Source: Nipponacmea schrenckii (lineage: Eukaryota > Mollusca > Gastropoda > Lottiidae). Taken from it: a stretch of 64,000 bases of DNA. Under the pieces are notes generated by a model. It was not told the origin of the DNA. It searched no databases and worked only from the letters and a program-made list of their open reading frames with translations. Positions 48,701 to 60,414 of this stretch are shown here, one piece after another. Each line of letters opens with the position of its first letter. The stretch's first letter is position 1. A program made the translations under genes and the position numbers. Location: contig CM060200.1 in NCBI GenBank assembly GCA_030562195.1, positions 34,139,023 to 34,203,022 on the forward strand. Reading direction: 5' to 3'.

Positions 48701-50394
48701 AAAGTCTCTGTAAAGGCCTATTGTATTTGTAACATGTCCATTCAGTACATCCAGAAAAGTAGACTAATGCAATTGTTCTGACAGAATTGCCACGTCATTT
48801 ATGATTTAAGTTCAAAAGCATGGTAATTTTGAAATAGTATTATTTATGTAAGGATATTGTAGACGGCTCATCAAGTTATAGAACAGAAAGACATACAAGA
48901 AGATTTATGTCAATTCTGACAACATATTAATCGCAACAAAATTCAACACCATTATCAAGCGGAATAATTTTGATACACATTTTGGTGATCTGTAAACATT
49001 CGAGATGATTCTATTCTTTATTAGTTTTTTTTTATCAAAGTCTTAAAAAATAGCCAAAAATAGAAAAAAAATCTTTCATCTCATGGCTATTGAGAACATC
49101 GGTTAATCATTATGAATATAAACATCCTATACAAACTAACATTTCTTTGACTATGTTGTTAATGGAGAAGACTCTTTAAGAATGTAAACACACCATGGTG
49201 GAAGGAATTAGTAGTTTTCTATATACATACTCTTATTATTGAAATCCTCAGCATGAAATAACTTTGTTGTGATGAATATAAAGAAATGGCTGCCAAGTGA
49301 CTCGAGCCACCAACATAATCTGTACACACAACACTATAATATTTTATCATAAATATTTCAGAAAATGGCCACCCAAACTTTCGTTAGAAAATGGATTTGT
49401 GATTATTGGCTGCCTGTTGTTGCATTTAATATTACTTTAACAACTGTGCTAATAACTATAAAGAAAAGTTTCAGTGATAAGTACTATCAGTTTACATAGT
49501 TGCAAGATTTGGTACTTGAAATGCAGAGAGTTTCAGATCATTTACGGGGTATAATCTGAAAGTGAGAGAGCGTTATGAATCAAGTAGGTTTAAACTATCA
49601 AACGCCAAATATATGATGTATATATGCCAGGTGTAGAGGAAACTAAGAACTATCTCGGCCATAAAGTACAATAATCATTTGATCATATCGAGCTATTACT
49701 TATTTACTTTTCTCAAGTATCTTTTATCTCAAAAACCGACTCTTGGTATTAGTATAACACATGTTCTTAAATATTTTTATAATTAATCCAATAGCGACAG
49801 ATGGCGCATTGTCATGCCTTGTGGTTGGTATATAGTACTTATAGACTGGTATACAGGGAACAGTGACCCAATTTATAGGATTATTCATATGATTTCAGGA
49901 GTACGATACAAATATAAGTCCAATAATATTTAATGATCAATATTAAAGGTTAAATCCTACAATGTATTTTGCACGAAAAACAAATGAATTTTCTTCGTTT
50001 GCTACACACTAGTCCAAAAGCAGACAGGTGTACAGTGATCTCATGCATTCTTGCGATCATAAAGTTTCCACAAGTTGACTCATGTTCTATTCTATGTCTA
50101 AATACGTCTTGATGAAAGAAAAACCTTAATCTAATTTAACATTTAACATAAAAAAAAAATTATGCTCATGATTGTATTACTCTTTTGCCCATGCCTTATT
50201 TGACTTATTTTTGGTCTAAAATTGAAATTTGATGTCTGAAATTGCATTTTCTTTCAGAAATTCTGAGATTATGAGAAATTTTATTGACGGAAGGTTATTT
50301 CTAATAATAGTGGTTTCGTGTGCATTGACAGTCAATCTACAGAAACTAAGTATTGGTCAGGCTTGCAAGAGACATATTAGAAACTTTTCAATGG
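42743..50394. other. Long stretch with no recognised gene
   Basis: About 7.6 kb of AT-rich sequence. A 13-base C-run lies at 46869-46881. The short frame at 47322-47549 includes a poly-Lys stretch from an A-run and is not credible as a gene. Confidence 0.5.
46869..46881. repeat. Poly(C) run, 13 bases
   Basis: An uninterrupted C-run in AT-rich DNA. Similar runs lie at 26360-26372 (13 C) and 63337-63347 (11 G). The exact lengths may be affected by sequencing error. Confidence 0.8.
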
Positions 50395-50860
50395 TTTTTT
50401 ATACGCCCACATGGAAATCCGACCTTATTGAAACTTGGTATACATGTATATATTGATGATATCTCGGTCAAGTTCGAAAATGGAAATATCAAATGAACGG
50501 ATTTTGAGTTATTGCCCTTGACTTAGTAAAAACGCGCCAAATTTGGGTTGTATCCACGATAGAGGCTACAGTTTTTATCCGATCTTAATGAAACTTGATA
50601 TACATGTATATATTGATGATATCTCGGTCAAGTTCGAAAATGGAAATATCAAATGAACGGATTTTGAGTTATTGCCCTTGACTTAGTAAAAACGCGCCAA
50701 ATTTGGGTTGTATCCATGATAGAGGCTAAAGTCTTTATCCAATCTTAATGAAACTTGGTATGCATGTATGGAAATTTTATATTTTTATAGGTGGACGTAT
50801 ATTGTCGTTGCCCCTGTCCGTTGGTACGTCGGTCCGTCAACATTTGTTGACACTATAGAA
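50395..50860. mobile_element. Miniature element of the 'tacgcccac' family with 160-bp internal tandem repeat
   Basis: It begins TTTTTTATACGCCCAC (50395-50410). The inside is a near-perfect 160-base tandem: AAACTTG(G/A)TATACATG starts at 50431, 50591 and, as a partial third unit, 50751. GTGGACGTAT (50791-50800) mirrors the start as an inverted end. Beyond it follows TTGCCCCTGTCCGTTGG, which also borders the terminus of the 31378 element, so a second, partial member probably abuts this one. There is no open frame. Confidence 0.65.
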
Positions 50861-51514
50861 GCTACGGATTGAATTTCGTGATTTATCATTGAAACAGGTG
50901 AATGCAAATGAATTAGGGGACCGAGTCCTCGTGTTCCTTGTAGTTTGTCATATTAATGCCCTTGTTTCCGCCGGAAATGTTGTGCCTATCTACTATCCTC
51001 TGATGAGTTATTTAACATTACTTAAAGTATTAATTAATTATGAAGGTGAAATTACCATCAAAAGAGAAGCACAGAGTAATAACCTTTCGATTTAGTTTAG
51101 CATAACTAATATGTAACTTTCTCTTCCCAATGAATTCATACTGTTTCTTATTATGGATTTATGAAAGGTCATACGTGAATGTTTAAACATGTAGATCTCT
51201 CGGGTTAAAAGTATTCGTTCAGGGATTGGGGTTAAATAGGATGAGGCAATCTAAAAATGACATGAAAAGCTTAATTTTAATAATAATCAATCGCCTTGAA
51301 TGAGATAACAAAACTTAATAGTAAGGTTTCAGAAACCAAAGCAAATCCCAGTGGTATTTCCATATTTGTATCAAAGCAACAGCCTTCAACAATAGACAGA
51401 GTTGCATTAATAATTAATCTCTGTCAACGGCAAATAATAACACTAATAACTATCAATAAGTTATCCATTTAAAAGAATACTGCGTTAGTATGAGTATATA
51501 TTCATCTGTGAACT

Positions 51515-51660
51515 TAACCTGGTGTCATAAAGTAACAGAATTAAGTATTTTTTTCAATAATCAAAGGCATCTTTATGGATAATTACTAATTTTTTTTTTA
51601 AATATATATTTATTATTTTATGTTATTTATGTTCATTCTAGGACGCTGATCATTTTGAGT
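51515..51660 (+). mobile_element. TTAA-type MITE, third copy, truncated
   Basis: It shares CTGGTGTCATAAAGTAACAG, CAATAATCAA, GCATCTTTATGGATAATTAC, TTATGTTATTTATG and TTCATTCTAGGA with the copy at 27076-27350, in the same orientation. The outer terminal repeats are lost or diverged. Confidence 0.7.
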
Positions 51661-54600
51661 GAATTGTTTTTCCCATCTGAAGATATACCATTCCCAAGAC
51701 CCACATGAAGTAATATAGGAGTTTTCTAAATATGGCTAATACAGATGAAGCTGCAGTGTGAGAATTATTGCAGCAACAGTGTCACACTATAGTTTCGCAT
51801 CCGTAGGACTATGGCACTTATTTTTTATAAGCGTACGGACCCACATTTAAAACCAACTTCATAATAGACTTTCCTACATACCAAGGTTTTAAAAAGCTAA
51901 ATCTGTTACACACAATCTGCTTATTTCACATTGCTATAATAATATATATTCATTCATCCATTTAAATTAAAAAGCGTTTAAATGAAACATTAGCATTTTA
52001 TTGTTAGTGATATATTTTACTGTATTAATACATATTTTATTGCTATTCATTGCTTAATTTAAATGCATATGATTTGATTATATAAAGTAAACCATTTTAG
52101 AACCAACACTCGAAATATCACTGATATGTCATTCACCGAAAATTCCAGGTTTCTTTCATGTTTATCAACAAGATAAATTAAATTTTATACGTTCACGCTG
52201 AAGTTTTTGAAAATTTGAAGAGTGCATCCGAGTATATGACAGAACTGAGTGACACAAGGTTTTCTGTAATAAACATTTCCTAACTCAAGACGAAAATCTC
52301 CACTTTAAGAGATTTTATCATTTCTAGTTCACAAGTGCCAATCAAAAGTAAAAAACTAAAATGTTACCACAACCTAGTAGTTATTTTGGCAAAGAAAAGA
52401 TAAATTCCAAATTCACAAGAACAAAATTTGTTCACAAAATCTAAACGATACATATTTATTATTAATGATTTGTTTTTTAGAAAATACATAAGTACCCCCT
52501 ACACTGAAAGCTTGTTATCATAACGTCGTTATAGCTTTTAACACAAAAGTCAAATTAAATACTTTCCAGCGCACCTTCAAAGATGATAGCAAAAGCAAAT
52601 TGAAAAAATCTACTGAACCTTGCCCATGAGCACGCACATTCCTTTATGTACTAAACATCGTGCGTTGTTCACACGCAAATTAGCTTTTTATATAAAGTAA
52701 AATGTCTTAACTGAAATTATTATTTCTGTCAGAGGCTGGTTAAGATGCCAATTGGCATTATTTAAGTAACAGTTGGCAGTTTTGTAGATTTATGCAATGC
52801 CAAGAGTTAGATAAGATATACTTAGTGCTTTAAAACTGTTCGTCAATTTTCTTTTATATATTATTTTTTTATTTAGTGTTTCTTCTGGCTTTACTTTGTA
52901 TTATTTGTGTTTTTTCATATTAGGTGCAGAAGAGTAGGACGTAAAACTGTATTCTTTTCCATTTTGTTTCTTTTCTATTTGTTTTTTCTATATGAAAAAT
53001 GTATATTAAAGATTTCTTGTTCTCTGAGTATTTACAAGAATTTATCACCACATTAACGATTTACCCGCATATGGAATGTGGTTGATGGATTCGGATGTCT
53101 TATAATGCACATTGATGGAAAATCCTGTCAGAGAATTATCGCTTACTCATCCACTCTGCTCCTAGTAACAATTACCCAGAGATCTTTCATGGTGCAGAGC
53201 TAAGTAAATAGTGTGATTTGTATTGGAAGACATTAATCTTAGTGAAAATCTTAAAGTGTGATTTACCTTGCAGCCAGTTGTTGTTCGACCGTATTTTTAT
53301 TTTGAGATCAGAATTATTCCGATCTGGAGCTATTAATAATTGGAAATACGATGTCGAGTTTGTATGGGTGGATTTCTACGATAAAAATTTCTGACATGCT
53401 AAAATAATGATACAAAAGTAATAGTATTAACTTCTCTGAAAAGATTTCTAATGAAGAAAAAAGTAGTAAAGCTATTTCTTATTTAACTCACTATATATAT
53501 ATTTACCTTAGAGAACAGTCTTGGTGCGATATCTGGTGATCCTAAACGGAGCGCTGTGGAAAGGCGGTACGATATTTTATAATTATATAATAGAAAGACA
53601 TTAATGAAACATTTGAATACAAATCCATTTTTTTTTCTTTAGCATGACATAAATAGAAATTCCATTGTAATTCATGACATAATTAAGTAGCAAATTAATA
53701 CCCCAGGTTTATCCCATTATAGAACCATGATCATTAGTACGGTCATGGTGAACCAGTGCCAAGCGGCAGTATAAGTGTGTGATTTACCTGTATACTACAT
53801 CTGAATTTGATAAACATAATTATACTATAAATCATTTATACTCTTCTAATGGTGTTGCTGACGGAATGTGGACGTTTTCGCGAACATTACATTTATATGT
53901 AAATTTTAAGAAAACCATTTCAATATTTCTGATTATATGCCAGAACGGTGAGCAAGTCATCAGTTTTGAAACTTGACTTAAGTAATTAGAACTGATATCA
54001 TGTGCGAACTCTCACTTAAACTTTATTGGTTTATTAAATGATGTTATATATCTGAAGACCACTCTTTCCTCCTCAATAGAATAACCACAACATTTCGATC
54101 ATGAAAAACTGATTCATAAACGTTGTCCGAACATATTGTACAGAACAATTCTATTATCTTGCGTTTGTCGTTTATCATAATTATTAACCAACAGTACGTT
54201 CTATCTGGATCTCTTACGCATGAAGCATTATCAGTGTTATTCAACTATTCGCAAGATATGGTCATAATTATAATGGAAGTTATTTTCGACAAGATTAATT
54301 GTTGAAATAGTTTAAGTGTGAATCAAGCTATTTCTGTAACAGTAACAAGGCATTACGGTATATAATGACCTAATATTCCTATCTTAAACAATGCCAACAG
54401 CTAATCCAACTCTGAGAATGTTACATGGATAATTAGTTCTATGATGGTGTTTGCACCTGTTTAATGCCAACTTTGAAGAAAATTAAGTAATTACATGTAG
54501 TTATTTACATATTGCTACAAAGAGAAGAAATGACTTCTACAAACGAGGCATCAAAAATAGTTTGTTGAAAATATTTATGCGGTTGTTGACGTCCAATTCA

Positions 54601-54930
54601 CTTCTTCGTTTGCATGTCGGATCAGCTGCATCATCCATAAAGAAGGCACATTGAGGTTGAGTTATAGCCTGAAAAGCCGAAGGAGAATCCCGTAACAGAA
54701 AATAAAGCTAACTTGTTTAATACAGATTATGTTGTTTAGGAAATTAAAACACTTAGTGTCCGTTATAATCACGAATGCTTTGTAGGTTACATTTCTATTT
54801 CAAAGAGTACCAATACTGAATTTAGAACAGTAGATCATATATCGACATAGCTTCGTGAAATCCTTTGAAATCTGAATATTCAAATGTAAAGAAAATACGA
54901 TGTTTAACATTATATTAACCAGTTATATGA
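51661..54930. other. No recognised gene; one SINE tail
   Basis: AT-rich sequence apart from the SINE tail at 52917-52975. Confidence 0.5.
52917..52975 (+). repeat. SINE 3'-tail fragment
   Basis: AGGTGCAGAAGAGTAGGACG followed by TAAAACT matches the 3' end of the SINEs at 22365 and 54962. The body is absent upstream. Confidence 0.6.
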
Positions 54931-54961
54931 TGTACTATGGTAGTATTTTGGTAAGACTAGT

Positions 54962-55264
54962 AAACGAAAATGGAGTTTTACTTCCTACTCTTCTGCAACT
55001 ATTAGGCTAATGAAGATGGACAACGCCATCCAGGTGCAATGAGGGATATTTTGCCGACTGCCGAGGGATCTTGAACGTGTACAGCCTTCTTGTCCCATCC
55101 GAACGACTTGAAGCGTTTTCAGTGTCCGACCCTCCTACCTGCATCACTAACAGGGGGATTTCGGGTTGAAAAATCCGAAAGTTCACCTCGACCTTTGCCG
55201 GAATCGAACTCGGACCTTTAGGTTAGCGAGCAAGTATCTAACTCCTGAGTTACCGCGGGTCCCC
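54962..55264 (-). mobile_element. Intact tRNA-derived SINE with 12-bp target-site duplication
   Basis: GGTAAGACTAGT flanks the 303-base element at 54950-54961 and 55265-55276. Read on the minus strand it starts GGGGACCCGCGGTAACTCAG, with an A-box-like GGTAACTCAGGAG and a B-box-like GAGTTCGATTCC, then the shared central domain (AAGATCCCTC and others), and ends in GTAGGAAGTAAAAC. RNA polymerase III would transcribe it and a LINE would mobilise it (established for tRNA-derived SINEs). It inserted within the left cap of the 71-bp array, so it is younger than that cap. Confidence 0.9.
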
Positions 55265-55276
55265 GGTAAGACTAGT

Positions 55277-57395
55277 TTTGTTTTCCGTCTTACCAGAATA
55301 CTGCCCTACTATATATTGATACTCTTATTCCTAGAAACGTTGTACTAGTCTTATCAGAATACTACCATAGTATATTATATTACCTATTGATAATCTTATT
55401 CCTAGAAACATTGTACTAGTCTTATCAGAATACTACCATAGTATATTATATTACCTATTGATAATCTTATTCCTAGAAACATTGTACTCGTCTTATCAGA
55501 ATACTACCATAGTATCTTATATTACCTATTGATAATCTTATTCCTAGAAACGTTGTACTAGTCTTATCAGAATACCACCATAGTATATTATATTACCTAT
55601 TGATAATCTTATTCCTAGAAACATTGTACTAGTCTTATCAGAATACTAATATAGTATGTTATATTACCTATTGATAATCTAATTCCTAGAAACATTGTAC
55701 TAGTCTTATCAGAATACTAATATAGTATCTTATATACCTATTGATAATCTTATTTCTAGAAACATTGTACTAGTCTTATCAGAATACTACCATAGTATCT
55801 TATATTACCTATTGATAATCATGTTCCTAGAAACATTGTACTAGTCTTATCAGAATACTACCATAGTATCTTATATTACCTATTGATAATTATATTCCTA
55901 GAAACATTTTGTACTAGTCATATCAGAATACTACCATAGTATCTTATACTACCTATTGATAATCTTATTCCTAGAAACGTTGTACTTGTCTTATCAGAAT
56001 ACTACCATAGTATCTTATATTACCTATTGATAATCATATTCCAAAAACATTGTACTAGTCTTATCAGAATACTACCATAGTATCTTATATTACCTATTGA
56101 TAATTATATTCCTAGAAACATTTTGTACTAGTCATATCAGAATACTACCATAGTATCTTATACTACCTATTGATAATCTTATTCCTAGAAACGTTGTACT
56201 TGTCTTATCAGAATACTACCATAGTATCTTATATTACCTATTGATAATCTTATTCCTAGAAACATTGTACTAGTCTTATCAGAATACTACCATAGTATCT
56301 TATTTTACCTATTGATAATCATATTCCTAGAAACATTGTACTCGTCTTATCAGAATACTACCATAGTATCTTATATTACCTATTGATAATCATATTCCTA
56401 GAAACATTTTGTACTAGTCATATCAGAATACTACCATAGTATCTTATATTACCTATTGATAATCTTATTCCTAGAAACATTGTACTAGTCTTATCAGAAT
56501 ATTACCATGGTATCTTATATTACCTATTGATAATCTTATTCCTAGAAACATTGTACTAGTCTTATCAGAATACTAATATAGTATCTTATATTACCTATTG
56601 ATAATCTTATTCCTAGAAACATTTTACTAGTCTTATCAGAATACTACCATAGTATCTTATATTACCTATTGATAATCATATTCCTAGAAACATTGTACTA
56701 GTCTTATCAGAATACTACCATAGTACATTATATTACCTATTGATAATCTAATTCCTAGAAACATTGTACTAGTCTTATCAGAATACTAATATAGTATATT
56801 ATATTACCTATTGATAATCTTATTCCTAGAAACATTGTACTAGTCTTATCAGAATACTACCATAGTATCTTATATTACCTATTGATAATCTTATTCCTAG
56901 AAACATTTTACTAGTCTTATCAGAATACTACCATAGTATCTTATACTACCTTTTGATAATCATGTTCCTAGAAACATTGTATTAGTCTTATCAGAATACT
57001 ACCATAGTATCTTATTTTACCTATTGATAATCTTATTCCAAAAACATTGTACTAGTCTTATCAGAATACTAATATAGTATATTATATTACCTATTGATAA
57101 TCATATTCCTAGAAACATTGTACTCGTCTTATTAGAATACTACCATAGTATCTTATATTACCTATTGATAATCTTATTCCTAGAAACATTATACTAGTCT
57201 TATCAGAATACTACCATAGTACATTATATTACCTATTGATAATCTTATTCCTAGAAACATTGTACTAGTCTTATCAGAATACTAATATAGTATCTTATAT
57301 TACCTATTGATAATCTTATTCCTAGAAACATTGTACTAGTCTTATCAGAATACTACCATAGTACATTATATTACCTATTGATATCAGTAGGTAAT
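55277..57395. repeat. 71-bp minisatellite, about 30 units
   Basis: The unit begins GAAACATTGTACTAGTCTTA, continues TCAGAATACTACCATAGTAT and ends CTATTGATAATCTTATTCCTA; the spacing is 71 (for example GAAAC at 55333 and 55404). Variants include ACTAATATAGT for ACTACCATAGT, CATTTTGT for CATTGT and CATATTCC for CTTATTCC. A three-unit block recurs at a 214-base step (55891 and 56105), showing higher-order repetition. Each unit contains two small palindromes (ATACTA-CCA-TAGTAT and ACTAGT). It is non-coding. Confidence 0.95.
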
Positions 57396-57430
57396 CTATG
57401 GTAGTAGGATAGTATTCTAGTCAGACTAGA
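57380..57430 (-). repeat. Inverted cap at the right end of the 71-bp array
   Basis: Immediately after the last unit the sequence turns round: ATCAGTAGGTAATCTATGG... to CTAGTCAGACTAG is an imperfect reverse complement of the unit. At the left, TACTATGGTAGTATTTTGG (54933-54951) is likewise reversed, and was split from the array by the SINE. The array is thus bracketed by inverted units. Confidence 0.7.
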
Positions 57431-59719
57431 ACAATCTAACAGCTGGAATATTAAACACTTTCTTTTAATGTTAATAACAATCAGGTTTTATCATTCTCTA
57501 TTCCCAATACACCCCATGAAGAAATTGGATGTACAGCATTCCAAACATGTACAGTTTTAACTTTATTACGTTAGAGAATTTCTTGACTATTCTCTACACC
57601 ATAAAAATAGTATAAAATACATGAAGAATAGTTTTTGTTGATTTATTGTTGCATAAATCTGATACAAAATAGAGAAAATAAAACGTTATATTTCGAAGCT
57701 TCTTTTTTATTACTGAGTAATTGTTAGCTTTATGTGGAGTCCTAGAACCAGTTAATATCAATATACCAAAAAACAAAGTTCACAAACCCTTTAGTAAAAA
57801 GCAATTCCCCATCAGATAATACCTTGCTTGCACACAAAAAGATGAAAGATAATTTATGTATTTCAGTTGCAGTTGCAGAGTAAGTCATCAAACTTTGTTT
57901 TATGAAATGTTCCAGACCAGCTGACTAGAATGAACTGTCTGGCACAGGATGTGTTTCAATCATTTAAAAAAGTATGTTTTAAAGTTTATAAAGTATAATT
58001 TCCGGCTACCGCTTGGTATTTGTTTCCCGTTTCGTATATTCTTTCAAAAATCTATATGATATCTTTAATTGGAATAGAATATGATGCTCCTCAAAGTAGC
58101 ATGCATAAAACAAATAAATCATGTCTGCAATATTACACCCTGTGAGAGGACTGGCGCTTTTATTTGTTTGAAAATAAGTTTATGGTTTGGACCTGTTAGA
58201 ATGTTGTCGACACAATGTACATTATGCCCATGATAAGTCATTAATTAGCCTCTGAGTAGATCCCAAATGACCTGTGAATAACAACGAAGATGCATCATTC
58301 CAACTTATAATTTTGGAATCAATCTTATATCATATTGGAGTGAAATAATCTTGGTCCTGAATGTTACAGGTGAGGTTATTATATATACTTGGGAGAGTCA
58401 CTGCCTGAATATTAGAACTGGCCTTATGGTTAATGATCATATTCTTAACGACAAATTTCACTTATTAAGTATATCCTTATCGATTCTACTAACCAATGCA
58501 TTATCAAAAAAGGAAATACAGCAAAAAGAAAGAAACACGCCAGCTGTCAAGTGAGACTTTAACATTTGCTATTCGAAATAAAAAATGTGGTTTATGAAAA
58601 GGTCAAAGTGTAATAATCAATAAGCTAACTATCCAATCTAATCAACGAGCTTCAAACATTCAAAAGTTAAATGTCAATTTGCATTAATCATTTAACAGGC
58701 GAATACTCTACTCGCTGAATGCAGGTAAAAAAATATAAAACAAACCTAATGTGAATCCCTGATGAGATCTATAATTTGTTGATGAACTTCAGGTTCTTTT
58801 TAAGATGACAATTTAGAAATCCTGTCGTCAAGACTGCAAATCTCATTTATTACAATCTATAAATAGATTTTATTTAAATCGCACTTGGGAAAATGTTAGG
58901 TGATATTTAAATTGCGAGACTTGCATGTATGGAAAGAAAATACTGCTTCCGGTAGAATAATACAGACAGTTATGAGAGAAGTTCAATAACTTTATTAGAA
59001 TTATTGCAACACGTTTAGGTTTAAGGCAGATGTTAAAAAATCTATTCCCTTTTGTTTAAATCAATCATAAACTTTCAGTCGGTAATTACGAAATATTCTT
59101 CTGGAGAAGGTAATTGGGTATAAATCAGACGGTTAATAGCTCTTTTTAACACGTTTATGTAGGCCTCTCATTCAAATTTTCGGATTCGGTCAAACAAAAG
59201 AAGCTCAATTATATAAATATTCTTGTAATTCTACTAATTAACTGTATCAATATGATCCTGTTATGCACTTAACCATGGTATTTTGCAATCGACGATTCTT
59301 TTTCTGATTCAAGTGGCGTAATTAAACGCCAGTTTCTAATTCCACCTTGACAAAAACCTAACTTTCAGTGTTAATTATTGATGATAGTAGAAAGTATAAT
59401 TAATCACTCATTTTATATTAATCATTCACCATCTCTCTTTATCTTTATATCTAGTTGTGTGATTTCCACTACCAGATATTGACCTGGCCTACACACTAGA
59501 CAAAATAACCTTGTGTACTTTCACCAGACAACATAATCTGACTCACTACATAAAACAAAAAAGCCTCATTGGCTTAAATAGATGAGCTAGGCGCACATGG
59601 ACAAAGTGGGTTGTGGCCCTTCTTCGTTAATTCTTTTTATAACATAATTGTGCTCTCTTGCATTCTAAACCATCTTTTGTGTCAATCTAATGCTTATTAA
59701 TGGGAGAATTAGTCTGTAC

Positions 59720-59757
59720 TTAAAGGGATTGTAAAATGGTTTTCTATCCCTTTTTAA
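59720..59757. repeat. Tiny TTAA-bounded inverted repeat
   Basis: TTAA-AGGGAT ... ATCCCT-(TT)-TTAA within 38 bases. The ends match the terminal AGGGAT of the MITE at 27076, so this may be a collapsed derivative of it. It is short enough to be chance. Confidence 0.35.
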
Positions 59758-60305
59758 TGTGTATCGGGGGGTCACCCTTCACTGTTTGTGACATTCAGTT
59801 CTTTGTCCAATGCATATGGTTCCTGCGATTCAAGAAAGAGCTAACCGGGAATGATGCAGCTCCGGCATAAATTCGTAAAAGTTATATAATAATGTTATAA
59901 TATTTATCACAAAATACTACCGTTTAAGAGTTCAGAACGAGAGTTCGGAAAAATGATATGACACAGTAGCACAGGTTCATAACTATGCAAATAAGGTAAA
60001 ATTAAATTATGTATTCATGCGCCACTTTCCATGAAGGCGACTCGGTTAAAATTGACGTTAAAGTGCATGCCATTATAAATTTAATTTAAATTTTCAATCT
60101 TTCATAGCATGAACTTGATATGCATTTGAAATTAAAAAAAAAATTATAATCTAGATCTTATTGCTGACGCGCAATGATATTTCTAAGAAGGCACAAAGAG
60201 GCTGACGTCAAAATGAAAGCCATTCCATCTTTGAAACATGGAAAGTAGACAGATATGAGTGTATTGATAGTTGTGATAAAAGAATCTTAAACTCTTAAAC
60301 TTATG

Positions 60306-60414
60306 TAATATGAAATATATGAATTTTATTAAATTCGTTGCCAGATTAAATATTTCACACACCAATGCTCGGGTAATATTTAATCTGGCAACTCATTTCA
60401 TAAATTTCATATTA
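60306..60414. mobile_element. Foldback hairpin element, about 109 bp
   Basis: The left arm (60306-60354) ends in TTGCCAGATTAAATATTT. The right arm (60373-60414) begins TAATATTTAATCTGGCAA and closes with ATAAATTTCATATTA, matching TAATATGAAATATAT on the left. The stem is about 40 bp with an 18-base loop. It could be a miniature foldback transposon or a long RNA hairpin. Confidence 0.65.
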
